From Tigriopus japonicus (Eukaryota; Arthropoda; Copepoda; Harpacticoida; Harpacticidae): a stretch of 64,000 nt of DNA. This document shows positions 21,085 through 35,500 of this stretch, piece after piece (position 1 is the first letter of the stretch; every line of letters begins with the position of its first letter). Under the pieces are notes generated by a model. That model ran no database searches, was not told the origin of the DNA, and saw only the letters and a list, made by a program, of their open reading frames with translations. The stretch spans positions 160,978 through 224,977 of the forward strand of contig JAAGOF010000251.1 in NCBI GenBank assembly GCA_010645155.1. The letters are read 5' to 3'. The translations under genes were made by a program, and so were the position numbers.

Positions 21085-23029
21085 GTCTTTGGTTCTTTTA
21101 AGAAAGTGACCACTAACAACAACAAAAAATGACCCAAAAACATTACTTAATTCCACATTTGATTCATCAATTGCATGATTGACATTTGCCTGGTCACACA
21201 TTTCAAATGTTCCCGCACTTTTGTCCGCTCAACAGTTGGCGTCTGAAGACACATTTTTAGGCTTTCACTCCCTATAGTATTAATAGCAGTGATGCGACCA
21301 AATAAAAAGTGTCGCCGTTTTTTACCCACAGTTTATGTCTCTCCTTATTTTATGGAAGTCAGCTTGTGTCGCAGTTTTTGACCAAAAATACTAAATAAGG
21401 GCCAATGTGGCAACACTTGGCCGAAAAACATTATTTGGTCGCATCAGTAATTAATAGAACTGAATGATTGAACTCCTTCAGTAGATACAATGTCTACAGG
21501 AAGCCATTTGATAACAAAAAATCCTAAAAGTCCATCAAAGCTAGATTTCTGTATATGGAAACATACTACCGGTATACCTAAACATACAAATGGATACTAT
21601 ATATCAGGAATATATGATAGGAAATCTCGAAAATGTTTTGATTTTTATGACCTGTATAACCAGAGCACGTTCTATTTAGTAACCAAACTGAAACTCATCA
21701 CAACATATCTCAATTGGACACTGCAGGTACATCAAGTTTTGATTTCAAAGCTTTTTCAGATTCCTAAACACAAGCCATTAAGCATACACTCATTTATTTC
21801 TTGGCGTTAATCCCGAGTCCCGAAGTGTTGGAGAGTTTCCTCGATTCTTGTACGTTAGGATTGGAGTTCCTCTTTCCCATTGAGCTACACACTTGGCCCA
21901 AATCCGAGGCTGAGAGTGAGTTTCTCGATACTCGAGGACTCAAGAGTGTTCCATATTGACCTGTAATCATGAATATGTCGATCAGTTCGATAACAAAGAC
22001 CTTTTTGATGAGAGGGAATGCATTACCAGACAGATAGAAGTACGTATACTAATGGAGATAAAGATTAGATAGACAGGGTATTAAAAGCACATAAATTACA
22101 AACAAGACTAGATTGTCAAAGCTCAGATTGGCAAGTCAATCGCCAATTAGGCTTTAAAAAAGATTAAGCCTGTCTGAGTGAAATGGTCGTTAGTACACAG
22201 TAACATTATGACTTCAGCAGCTACGTTTGCTTTTGTGCATTTATTTTATTAATTCTTGCCTTACACATTTGGTGTTAACGACGACCAAAAGATCTTTTGT
22301 AAATTTGGTTTCAACTAAAAATGCCCTGAAGGTTCGAGTGATTTCTTAAAAAAAATATTATCGCCAACAGATGAAACAAGGAAAAAGACATGTTTGGCAA
22401 AGTAAGGTCGCTCTCTCTAGGTAGCTCGTGAAAGTTTGGGCGGGTTCAGGGTTTTCACTTTTTATAGCCTGCCCACTTAAAAGTTTATTTTGCAGTTTAA
22501 GATGTATTGGTTCTACATTTTGAAAGAATGTGCATAATTAACCCTGCAAAAAATGGCAGCTTTAATGTCCTGATCATCACCTGTTTTCGCCTGAAACACA
22601 GTTGCCAGCTAGTGGAGTGAGTATTAATGCTACCCTTGTGTTAAACTTCAGGATTTCTCTCATGTTTGTCTTTCTTTGTAGGGGCGTTATGTTAGCAAAA
22701 TGGCATATTTTGGAGAAATTTTACTGTTAAGAACATACATTTAGTGTTCCCAAAGAGTGGCATAACGAATAACCATCTGGCAACTATGTTTTAATTTGAC
22801 CACAAGAGGCGCTGTTCAGGGCTTAAAAGCTGACATTTTTAGTAGAATTCATTCACAGATCACATTAAAAATAAAATAAACTTTGAAAACACCATTGCTA
22901 CTGAATAAAAACGGGTGAAAAACATGGCTTTTTAGGTCCTTATGCCTTTGAAGTTTAGCGATTCAAATTTGCGTTTTGAGCATGACTTACACCTGTGTTC
23001 ATAAAGTGGCAGTTGTCTTCTTTTTGGGT

Positions 23030-23145
23030 TGGTTGCCGATTTTTATTATCGCTACAAGGAATGCTATTCCTTGTAAACGAATAAATCATAGGTATAATTG
23101 ATACACTTAACATTGTACAAAATTTGGTCTACTAACAAAAAGCTG
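23030..23145 (-). mobile_element. Solo LINE/SINE 3' tail
   Basis: A diverged copy of the 3' tail found at 1730-1850 and 43921-44040: the plus strand shows CGCTACAAGGAATGCTATTC and then AATTTGGTCTACTAAC. No tRNA-like or reverse transcriptase part is attached that I can see. Strand follows the other copies. Confidence 0.55.
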
Positions 23146-23989
23146 TTTGAGATGCTTTAAATCGCACCTTCAAAATTGATGCCTCTTTAAAAAAAAAGAA
23201 ATTTGTACATTTCAATGCCATTCTTTTTTCCAAAAGAAATCCAGGGGTCACGAATTCCTGATTTTTGAGAAAGGAACGGAAACTCTAATCCCTTCCTTTT
23301 CGCGAGGACCGACTAATGCCCTGCCTAAAACCATCTGAGATATTTTCAGAGACTACCATTTTTTATCCAACTTCAATTCATAACAAAAAGCAGCACACAC
23401 AAAGGAAATTATAGGGATTGAAATTCAGATTCACGACCCTAAGAAAATACAAACTGCAGCCGAGTGATCCAATTTCACGGTTCCCAATTGGGCTTGATTG
23501 TATTGTTTCATTGGCGATTGTTCAAATCCGTGAAATGAGTGCGCAGTGCAATGATTTAGAGAGATTCGTTCAAATACATACATCAAATGGCCAATCAACT
23601 AGCTGAAACAGAATTTTTGATTGTTCAACCGTCCAAACCAAGGGTGTCAATTATGCCTTAATTCTTTGTGTTCTGAGTACATTTGATGTCCTTGATCTTG
23701 AAACAAAAATATCTAACATTTGAGATTTGCGAGACTTCGGTTTTTCACACTCATTACTCTTATATTGATTTTTCACCTAAGGCAATGCAGATATACATTT
23801 CGTGTTTGTTTTGTGTCTGCAATCAATGAAAGTGAAGACCATGACATTTCAATTGGAATGAGTAACCGGCATTTGCCATTTTTCATGTTTTGCTCCGACA
23901 CAAGTTGAAACGCCTTTCGCTTAAACACAAACTTTATTTCATTAAAATATTAAATGGGCTTACCAAAAAAAAGACAGTTGGTACACGTT

Positions 23990-24130
23990 TCTGGACTCAG
24001 AGGCGGGCAACATGTTTCGTAATTTCGATTAGGAACAAATCAATTCGGTTCTTCTGCAAATGAAATCTTGCTAAGGTTGGGTAAACTACGTACTTCAATT
24101 TTCAGTTACATCGAATAGGTCAAATATTTT
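23990..24130. repeat. Partial fold-back (CAAGAASCACTG family) arm
   Basis: Diverged left-arm sequence with GGTTCTTCTGCAAATGAAA and TACTTCAATTTTCAGTTACA, matching the arms of the complete copies. A separate right end, TCCCACTCCAGAAAACTCCG followed by TGCTTCTTG, is at 25305-25335. Neither is complete. Confidence 0.5.
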
Positions 24131-26497
24131 GGCTTCTACACTCTTCTGGTTATTGTTTTGCCCACAGATATTGATAGATACGACATACTGGGCCACTCCC
24201 GCCTATCATTTTGTAGGCCATTTTTGAAGTTGACGTGACGATGACAACTCTGTTGCAAATAGCCATCAACAAGCTCTCTTAATTTAAGCCTTGTCACTGG
24301 GATTAAACTTGTTTCTGGTCATAGTCAAACTGGACACACTCTCAGGGTTGATTCAACCCCAATCTTTGAAAAATGGGTTGCTAATGAAAATAAGATGCAA
24401 TTAGTCTAGCCCTGCCTTAAATGACACCAATAGATCAATTTTTATGTATTCTTTACAACAATTTGATGTCAGCAAATTCAAAACAACAGTTTCAAATGTG
24501 ACAAACCTTATCTTATTATTTGGCCAGAAAACACGACAGGGTATCACTTGAACCAACCCTGCATAGGACATCAATGTCCTCGGAAAATTTGTGCTGATTC
24601 ACGCAATCATTTTTCAGCTATTGTACAACAAAAAACTCAGTACCTCGCATCTATACATATCTATAGTTTAACCATAACGGGGTGAGCTCATTTTTTTTCT
24701 TTTTCTTTATCAGTGCAAAAGTTTAAAAAAAGACACAACTTCTTACTCCCGCATTTCATAGAGCTCAGAGTTGAGCTATGTAGACATACAGCACCAGATA
24801 ACTTTTATACCTGCTCTGAGAAACATTTGCTTGAACTTGATAGATAAGTTGCTCGGTTTATTAGACAAAAAATGAGACACATAAAATCATACATTAGTAT
24901 AAAGAAACTTCAAAACCTTTTTCAGTACTTTTAATTGGAAACATTTGAAATACTGATGGAATTTGGAATCCACAAAACAAATTCGCATCCTCATTTTTAA
25001 AAATCTATATTAAGTCCTATTATATGAAGTAGCACAAGGATTGATGAAATGTTTTTAATCAATAACCCCTAAAATCAAATATTTTGTTGATCAAATTGGA
25101 GCCAAGGTCTCTATACTTGAAATTTAGATTGTTTCAAGCGACTTACCGGTAGACTCTTTGGATAAGCGATGAAATGGATATTACTTGGATTCGCCAAAAT
25201 AGGTTGGGCAAATCAGCATTGCCACCTGGCCCGTTTTACCGTTGGCATTATCCTTTGTGTATGACCCATTTCATCCTACTGGAAATCATGTTTCTTATTG
25301 CTAGCATCCCACTCCAGAAAACTCCGTGCTTCTTGATTGTACCAAAGATCAGAAAAAGGCTTTTTTGACACCAAATTTGCGGGAGTGCGCTTATTAATTT
25401 GAACTCCTCGTGGCATTGTAAACTAAGCTTAAAAAATGTATGTACCTTTCAGCTTATGTTCCAAAACTACAGTGCCAGCAAGTTGTGTTGTAACAGTAAC
25501 TGGATATTGGGATTACAAATGCAAGGGTGAGCGACTAATAACGCTGAATACGTTAACAATTGGGTTGTGAACACGAATTTGGACAACAGACGACACCACT
25601 ACAGGTTTATTTCAGGACGATCATTGTATTTCTCTTATTATTTCAAATGCCACAGTACTTAAATCAACAGTAAAGCAAAAAAACCTTCTCTACTATGTAG
25701 TGACCGAGTCTCTAGTCTTTTCCGAAAGCGCAATTTTCTTAGTTTCTTATGTTTTTGAAACCCCCGAATGTTCTTTCCCCTTATAACATGAATATCATTC
25801 AGTAAGTATTACCCAATTTTTCTCCCTCATTTTTTGTCATCATAAGAATTAGACCTTCTCAGAAAAAGATATTCTCTATGGAATAGAGAAATAGACGTTG
25901 AAAATCGCTTGTTCACAAAACTTATTGTACTGAGAAGTTACTGCGTTCAAAAAAAACTTGGACAAACCTTGAAAATATTTGCCAAAATATGATCCCTTTT
26001 AAGAGGACCTTTTAAGTTTGTATTGAGTTTAGGCCTTGGCCAAAAAGAAAATAATCATCACCAAAGGCTAATAATTTTTTAACAAGTCAGCGAATGAATG
26101 AGGAGGAAAATTAATCATCTGTTTAACTAATGCAAGTTAATTTTCTGAGATATTTCCCTTAAGAAACTAACATTTCTTGAAAGTAATAAATTTATAAGCG
26201 TGGCAAACCTATATAACTTTACAAGAAATTTGGGATTGAATTTCGAAATTGAGTTTTCCAGACCCAAACATTTTTTAATTGCAAATACTCTTCATACATT
26301 CCTGTCTCGAGCGACCCATAACTAGGGCTCGGTTAAAGTGGCTGGTGTTTTGCCTAAAGTTGTACTTTTTCAGTCGTAAAGTTGCAATTTTGTTTGTTAA
26401 ATGTTGCCCTCAAATCTATGAAAGTTGCTAAACAGTTGCCATTTTGTAACCTAAAAATGTCATTTCCTGAGTAATAATTTTACATTTTTTGCATAAT

Positions 26498-26503
26498 TTT
26501 ATT
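26498..26503 (-). promoter_or_regulatory. Candidate poly(A) signal AATAAA for the GPCR gene
   Basis: AATAAA on the minus strand about 70 bp past the inferred GPCR stop codon. It supports ending the gene at 26574 rather than splicing onward at the weak GTAAAA inside the last exon. Confidence 0.55.
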
Positions 26504-26573
26504 ATGTTATAAAAATAAGCAGCTTAAATCGCTTTCCAATCCCAAAATGTCATTCAGAGAAATACAACTGTCC

Positions 26574-29500
26574 TTAAAATACAACACTTGGGATGGATGA
26601 CCATGGATGTCGTGTTTTACCTCCGCAGGCGGTCGAATTGGAGGCCTGATCAATCGAATTCAAGTTACCGGCAGATGTATAAATGAACCTAATACTGGCT
26701 GGATAGACGGTAAAATGAACAGTGGCGCTACCTCTGCGACAGCTGACCACTGAATTGAGAATCCGGTGATTGTTGTGACCAGCGGCTATGGCTGTATTGA
26801 GAGCAGTTTCGGTCAGCTCGTCGACCCATTCGGCGCCATTGGCGATGGTGGTGTTGGTGGTTTGAGTGCCTGGGATAGAATGACGGGCTGAAAGATTAAT
26901 GAACTCATTCATCCAAGCATTTTAAGATCCTTAAACCACTCCATAGACTCCCTAAAGCACGCCAAGATGCACTTGTTAACGCAGCCTCCTGTTACTATGA
27001 GAGGCCATATTTTGACTGAATCCCAACCAGTTGGGTGACGTCATCGAAGCACATCATTCAGCTGTTGCTTGAAAGAGCCTTTTGATTTGAAAGGGCGAAA
27101 AAGTGACTTACAAGGGTCAGCAAATAGGTCACGGTGGCATGCGGGAGATTGTCTGAAATATTCAAGTGGGCCTGCTTTGTGATGTAATGTTTTTTTATAA
27201 ATTAAGGATGGACACAAAAACATTATTTGTGCGAGTAGGAAATTTTCCTAGTTGTCGTTTTGGATGTGAAATTTAAGATTTTGTCAGCTCGAAAATCACA
27301 AAGTCTAGTGTAATGAATTACAACAACTTGAATGTAGTTTTGCCATAAAATCTAAAAGATCTAATTGTTTGATATCCTTTGTGATATTTCATGAAAGCTC
27401 TAACCTTCAAATGTCATCTAAAACACCACAGAACTACAAATAAGGATACTGTTTAGTACGTTCTATAACACGAAAACTTAGAATTCGAGCGTTTCCGCTT
27501 TTTTCTTCGATCATAACACGGTCGTATATGAAAAAGAGTGAAAAAGAAAAATTTCAAAGCATGACTCCGTGACTGCTAAAAAGGTCTCATTGACAAAACA
27601 ATCAAAGTCAGAATTGTGTAAATCTCTCAATCATGTTAATCTAACCTAATATATTTTCCCCTTTTTCACGCGACACTTTAATTTTAGTTATTGAACCATC
27701 CATCTGATTGGTCTGAAAGTGTTCTAAATTCCCTTTCAAACGGATGACAAATTTTTGATAGACAAAATAAAATTAAGAAAGCAAAATTTTACGACTTTCC
27801 CAATGTGTTTGCAAATCTACGTGTTTAACGTAAAACATACAATTTTATTTAGAAGTTTCTCTTTCTTTCTTCACTTACCTTGTTTCCGCTTTCCCCAGCA
27901 ATAACTGACATAAAACAGAAAGTTAAATGCCGAATTCACCGAGATCAATAGATGGTTGATATTTATCATGATAGGAATCCACTAAAAAAAGATAAGAAGA
28001 AAGACATCTTATTTCAAACCACGTTAAAAACATCCAAGCCGCAAAGCAATCAGTTAAAATGGTTTTCGAGGACTAGGTTGAAGTCGATTTTGAAGGCTAT
28101 TTCAAATTTAATGGAATTCCAAGGCAGTACAATTGCCTTCAGGGGCAGTGGAACAAAATGCCAATGCCAGATGAACCAGAACTAACAGGATTTTATGGAA
28201 CAAAATCGCCTCTTTCAAGTTGTGCAATGCGCACAATTTGTTTCAAGTGAAGAGAACTTGTCAAAGAACTGGGAAAAACTTGGATCATTAAATTACTCAA
28301 AGAGTGGCACAAGACAGATTTTTTGCGGATTTGATTAAGGATTCGAGGAAATCGTCAATTCTTCCGCTTTGATTATATTGTGGCATCCCCGAAAAGTCCT
28401 TGAAGAGATTGTAATTCTCCACTCTTTCACGAACTGAGATAATCTAGATGGGATTTGTGGCCCAAATTCCCGGCAAATGGAGACAAGTTTCCTTCTTAGG
28501 AAGGACAATCTGTTTGAAACACTATCTTTTTGGTCTGCAAGAAAGTTCCAACGTGCTTATAGTTGCTGAGATATTTTCGGTTTGACAAAGAATGGCCAAC
28601 GTTTAAAATTACAGAAGGTTTCTTTGAATTTTAAAGTTATTTTTGTAATCCTCATCCTTACCAATAAGGACGTAATCTACTTGAAGTTGAAGTATGTCCC
28701 TTTTTGTCTCAAATTAGTCAAGAACTATGCATGAAAAGGCATTGTAAGTAAGAAACCTCAATTTAGATTCTTCAAAATTTCAAAGGAAACACGAGTGTCA
28801 AGGATAAAAATGATAATCCGATATCAATTTGAGATTATGTAAGGTTTCTTTCGTATGTTTTTTGTTCAAGAGTGGAATTCGTATCGTTGGTTTTCTCACC
28901 AATAAGTATTTGTAAAAGAAATTTCTCGTTATCATAAAGTATGAGATGATGCAGTCTTTATGTAATAACGCCTCTTTTTTGACTTTGAAATATCCAAAAG
29001 GAGATAAAAGGCTATTATTAAAATATAGGTCCTTCAATTTATGGGTTATTAACATACGTCAAAAGCTTTGGAAACTTAGTAGTCCTTCAATATAGGAGAC
29101 GACAGGGGTCACAGTTTGAGAAACCTCGTTACATAATGGATAAGTAAGGTTATTATTATTAGGTTATTAGGTTGTTATTACTATAAACCCTCAATTCCAA
29201 AATGAAAACAATTTAATCTTTATCAATTTGAAAAATTTTCAAGATTCTTTTTTAGAACCGCAGTGCCTTTCAATGCTAGTATCAACACTTATCTTAATTT
29301 TCCTAGAAGGTCCCTAGCCCTTGTGAATTTAACTTTCTATTTTACATATATGCATCTATTTGGAAAACCCTGGGATATAAAAACATATATCGAGAGGGTT
29401 GTCACGAATTAGAATCCCATACTAAATTAAGAAATATTCGTGGCACATTACGTTTGGGGTTAAATTGTACAAATACCAATTGAACCCAGCAGTTTTAAGT

Positions 29501-32500
29501 ATACTCAAGCAAATTATCCAAATTTTATTATCTAAATTCCAAAATTTTGGTTTCGGTTCCAAACCGAACCGATCCGATCCGTCAAGTCCCCAAACCGACC
29601 CTGGCCCGGAACCGAAAAATCTTGGCTCAACCATGGACCTCTAGAGATATGGACGTTGCTCGGAAGCCAGATTTGATTTTACCTGACCGGGAGCAGGCCG
29701 ATCTAAAAGCACCTTAACTACTCAAAGAATTCCTTAACATAGTGAATGCAATATTTCTTTTCAAACCCAAAGAACATGTCAGAGTTACTAGTTCATGATT
29801 GGTTCAACCATTCATGCACAAATGGTCTATAAGTAACTTACAGTACTATATTGTAAAGGTGTCTAGTTGACACTTCAGGCTTACTTCAATGTAAGTTGCT
29901 ACATTGTTAGTGGAGATAATTTTTCAGTGTGTAGGACATATGTTAAAATATATTTTGGTTTATTTCATGGCAAGAGCCTTCCAAACTATGATCATGTAAA
30001 AATGTTTCTAAAATGAATTAAACCTGACCTCAACTTCATCTTGGAACATAATTCTAATGGGTACTCACAGAACAGGGCAAACTTGTGTTGAAATGCTGCA
30101 TTGATATTGTTTTCCACTATGTAATATGTACATTGTTGCAAGGTTCAAACCATCATGAGTACATAGTCAAGATAGTCTCATAGTTTAAATTGACCATTGG
30201 GCTTTAAATTATGTTAATTGACTCTTAACCATGTTTGATGATGCTGAACTTCATGTGTTTATCCTCTCATGAAGATAATTCTTTTTTCTCTAGAAGATTG
30301 CCATTTTTAAAAGTTGGTCTTTTACATGGAAGCCTTAAACCCTTAACCTTGAGACTTTGTTTCCTTTAGTTATAAATACAACAAAATTAAGTAATTGTCT
30401 CCACAACTTGCATGGAAAGGTATTGTGGTTAGTACTTTAAATACACGTTAAAATGCTTACTTACAAAGCACAATTGATCTAAACTGCATATCAATCTGAT
30501 TATTTTTGTTTAATTTCAGTCAAATTTGACAAAATATTTAAAGATTCAAAATCCATTTTCCACTAAATTTCAAAGAAATGTTATGTACCAGGCACAATTA
30601 AGGACAACTGAATATCAGTTAAATCATTTTTGTTTGATTTCAGTTATATTGATAACTATGTATTAAAACTTATAACACACTTATATTCTCCATTGAACTC
30701 ATTGCTTGAATCAAATTAAATATTTCTCTTTTGCAATTTTGATCATTCTCTGCAATAGCACTCATTTTGCCACTTGTTAATTTCAGAGCTAATTGTTTGG
30801 TTTGTATTACATTATGCCTGTCATGCTTCTGATTTAAAAGGAGAGCACTTTCCTTGAAAGGTATGTAAAATCACTTCCAGTTTTCAGACACATCAGCAGG
30901 CTCATTTAAACTTACACACAATCAGAAACATATTTTGCTATTACAACTGTAAGAAAAGCACTAGTTGTACAAATGAAAGATATTACTACCTGAAGTTATT
31001 TCATTATTTATGCTATCATTTTCTCCATAGCTTTGCTTTTCATTGGAATCCAAGAGGCAATTAGACAAGTACTTTTATACCATGGAAGAACAAGTTTTGA
31101 AGTAGGAAATATCTTTCAAGCGATAAGATTTTCCCAATTTAAGGAGACTTCCTTAGTCTTTGTTTGAGTAACTAATTTATCAAAAAGTTTTTTTTCAAAT
31201 TTTACATCAATTTAAAGCCATGGTGTTTTTAATAGTGGTATCATTACACCATCCCACTTAGTTGTCTGATCATTCTGGTCAAAGGTGAAACTTGTCAAAT
31301 ATCATGAAAATTGGGGTCTCTGTTGAGCTCTGTGGTTTGGGCAAAAGCCTAAACATTTCTCCCCTTGTATCCCTCAAGAAAAAAGAAATCCTTACCAAGC
31401 TGGAAATAAAGAAGCAAACCATATGATGGAAAAGTATCACATTAAGAAATAATTTGAAGCACTGATTTACACTCCACCAAAACAATTCTTGAGATCATTT
31501 AAAACCACCAATTCTGCAGTTTTAAAAGTAACTTGATGCACCTGCTTGGTCACTAGGGTTTAAAAAATCTTTAAACATAACCACTTTTGTGCATCAAGAT
31601 GATGATATTCTTGGCAATTGAAGTTTTCAATCAAGTAACGATCCTTTCAAAAATAGACCTTGTTTACAACTGCTGAAGTGACTGCTAAGTGATGCCATTT
31701 CACGTCTTGCCAAGCCAGGAGAAAATCTAATGTAAAATTTATTCAATAATCCAAATCTTAGTATCTTTGGATTAAACTCAAATATTTGCAAATTGACATT
31801 CAAAAAATGAAAGAAAATTATTTCTTATTGTCTGATGCCATCAAAGAAGAAGCTTGATCAGCACAGTTTTTTTCGCAAGCCTGGGCATGTTGCTTTGCTC
31901 ACTAGGCCCCTTACTATGGCGGCAAATTCAAACCATTTGACATCGGCCTGCTCTCGGTCAGGCCACTTTTCCGACCAATGTCCATATCTCTAGATGTCCG
32001 TGGCTCAACCCATCCCAACACTCTCTACTACACTCTAGTCTCAAAAAGCATCCTTACTTTGAGCGCCCATTAGAAAGATTAATACTGATGTAATCCATTA
32101 GACGAAAACAAAGTACACACATGAACTATTTGTACCCCAAGTTAACTTCTTTGTCTCCTATTGTCACAATTTGCTATTAAAGCTTTGCGGACTTTAAATC
32201 AAAGCAACAATGTAGAAATCTTTCCAAGTTGAGCAATGGAGTGCAAGATGTTCCACGGTCGTGAAGATACTACAGGCATGCAAATTATAAATGTTAAACA
32301 ATGAAATACAGATTGCTCGATTCCATGGAATAATGTTCACCTGATGGTTCACACCCACTAGTTCAGACACCTTGACACCTTAGACAAGCTTCAGGTGCCA
32401 ATATCAGGTCAGTTGAAGTCTTTCCTCAACTCGAAAAAGCTCATCTAAGGGTACTTTTCGGTTGAAGGAAAAGAAGACATACTTTTGGCAAGGTTCATTG

Positions 32501-35500
32501 TTACTCAAAAGAAACAGAGAACTGACAATATCTTCTGAAAAACTTCATTGAAACTTTGAAAAAAATACCCTAGTAGCCCAATTTCACCAATGACGAGAGC
32601 CAAGAACCACTGAATTTCACTGGACTGGGAGGCTAACGAGAGGAACCATGATTTCCAGTAGGAACACCTCAATTACGTTCTTCTGCAAATGAGACCTTGC
32701 CTATGTTGCTAAGAATACGTATTTCAATTTTCAGCTCAATCGAACGTCGGACTCAAAAGATATGCTCTCTCAAAGTTCAGTGCAAATCGTACCAAGAATG
32801 AATAAACTAGCCCTTTTGTGGTAATCGTTTTACCACAAAAGGGCGAGTTCATTCATTCTATGCTCTCTTCAGTGCATAAGTTTGAGAAGGCATAACTTTT
32901 CACTCCGGCAATCGATTGAGCTGATATTTGAAATACGTAGTCTACTGAATACAAGCCAGGTCTCGTTGGCAGAAGAACGCAATTGAATTAATCCTTCTGG
33001 ATATCATAATTCTCAGTGCTAGCCTCCCACTCCATGATTTCCGTGCTTCTTGCGAGAGCTGAAGAAGAACCTGTCCAAGCCAATCCATAGCATCCAAGAC
33101 TTTTAACATCTTCCACCACTTATAGTAGTATATTCAATTTTGACGTTTTTCCATTTGACTAATCCATTCGTCGTCGGCATATATATTATTGAAAACAAAT
33201 AGTTCACCTTAAAATGGACATTTCAGGCCAGTTCGTAAAAAATGAAAAATAAAGGCACTGCACTATCCAAGAAATATGCTTGAAAATCTGAAGATAGCAT
33301 GTTTTGTTCAATACAATTTTTAGATAACTCTTTTGCCAGATTACTTTATTGGCCATTGGTGCCATCAGTATTGTAATGGCAAAGCCATTAAATCAAAGCC
33401 AGATTTGAATCGGCAACTCTTTCGAAAGAACAAATACGTTAGGAAAAAGACAACAAAAACAACTTTGAAGGATTTAATAGATGGACTTTAGGGTCGAATG
33501 ACATTCAAACTTAAAAAAAGATGAAAATCAAACTTCAAAGTTTTTCAAAGATAAGACCATTATCGTTCTGAAATATCGATGACACTTCATATCTAGCTTT
33601 GATCAAGGTTACTGTGCCTTGTCTCCTCAATCATTAATGAGCCTTTAAGCTTGAACTTCATTTTCGAACAACAATGATCCAATGGCCCACACACGGAATC
33701 GATGAAAATATTTTTTCTACAATTCGATGAAGTGCAGTCTACAACCATTGTTCATAGTCTATGTTTTTCAAAAGTATTTCCACTACTAGCTCTTCAATTT
33801 TTCTCTTGGTACAAGCTTAAGACCTGAAATGTGCCAGGTGTCAAGCAGGCTTAGAAAATACAAAACCCAATCCATTGAACAAAAACAATAAACAGCCCTC
33901 TGTTTGGATAACCTCGCCCGGCTTACTAGTGTTGTGATAAAGTCTTCCCACACCTTGGATGACTCAATATTTAACAAACCCATCTGAGGTTCGTAATTCT
34001 CTTTATAAAAGAAAGCCATCCATGATTCTCCAGAACACCATTTGAAATTAAGACCTGAAGGGATATAACGTTACTTACAGTGTGACAATAAAGTTGTGAC
34101 CTCTTTCAACTTTATTGCGCACTTCCTTCTTCTGAGAAGCTAGCTCTCCAAAACAAAGTGAACCAGTGATCAGAATCAACTTGATATGAACAATAATAGA
34201 AAGTGTAACACAATTTTGGAAGCACTTATTATTTTTTGACTCGATGCAATTATCATTTGCGTTATTCCACCCTCTATCATCCCCACAGCCCTTATATGAA
34301 GCAATTCAATTGTCAATGCCATTTAAAACAGTAGCAAATTTTTATTCAAGAGTATGTTAAACCAGCAAAAGACACCTACCTGAAGCATAGCTGTAGTCCA
34401 AAATGGACACTGCAGTACTTCCCTGTGAGGCGCTGCTACCTGACACGTTTTTTTTATCAGTTTGAGGCTAACTTTGATAACATAGGAGTACAATCTCGCA
34501 ACCCACTTATGGAGAACTCCATAGGTTCCAATGGAAACATTGTGTCTGTGATTTCAAAGTTTGTCTCGATATGCGATAGAAAACGTGTAAGGTGATTTTA
34601 CTATTATTCTTGTGTCTGATTCTTGATCAACTTATATTTGGATACACACACCCACAGAGGTGGAAGAAGTCCACACTTTCACAGGGCCACGACTTTTTTG
34701 CCACAATGTATGGTGCAATCGCATTTCGTTCTTTAATACACATTTTAACCGTAGAAAACTAAATTTCAATTTTCAGTGCAACAAAACTGAACAATCAAAA
34801 TTTAAGTCTAGTCAAGAAGCGCTGGAATCATGGAGTGGGAGGCTAGCAATGAGAGTAATGATTTCCAGTAAGAACAATTCAATTACGTTCTTCTTAGACC
34901 TTTCAAATTAGACCTTGCATATGTTGACAAGAATACGTATTTCAATTTTCAGCTCAATCGAACGTCGGAGACAAAAGTTATGCTCACTCAAAGTTCAAAG
35001 CAAATCCTACCGAGAATGAATGAACTAGCCCTTTTGTGGTAATCGTTTTCCCACAAAAGGGCGAATTCGTTCATTCTATGCTCTCTCCAGTACTTAAGTT
35101 TGAGAAGGCATAACTTTTCACTCCGGTATTGGATTGGGCTAAAATTTGAAATACGTGTTCTTCTCAATGCAAGCCAGGTCTCATTTGCAGAAGAACTGAA
35201 GAAGAAATGGTTCGTTTCTGCTGGAAATCATAATTCTCATTACTAGCCTCCAACTGGATGATTTCCGTGCTTCCGGATCTAGTCCAATACAGAAGAAGCC
35301 ATTAAATGAACAAGCTAGCCCTAACCTGTCAAAAACCATCAGAAAAAAAAACATCAGAGGTAGGACATCAAAGTAGGAATTTTTAATCAGTTTTTGATTC
35401 AATTGATTCTGACTCTGACCAACGATTGAATTAAAAAATGATAGATGGTTTGCTTCTAAAGCATGATGAAACTCAGATCCATTAGATCCGAGTCCACTTT

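Larger units (their letters stand above)
21085..26497. other. Intergenic, repeat fragments only
   Basis: No supported gene. A 106-codon open frame at 21490-21810 resembles nothing known. Repeat fragments at 23030 and 23990 are listed separately. Confidence 0.5.

Noticed and set aside
21490..21810. 106-codon plus-strand frame
   Set aside because: No family match, no splice partners and AT-driven composition.
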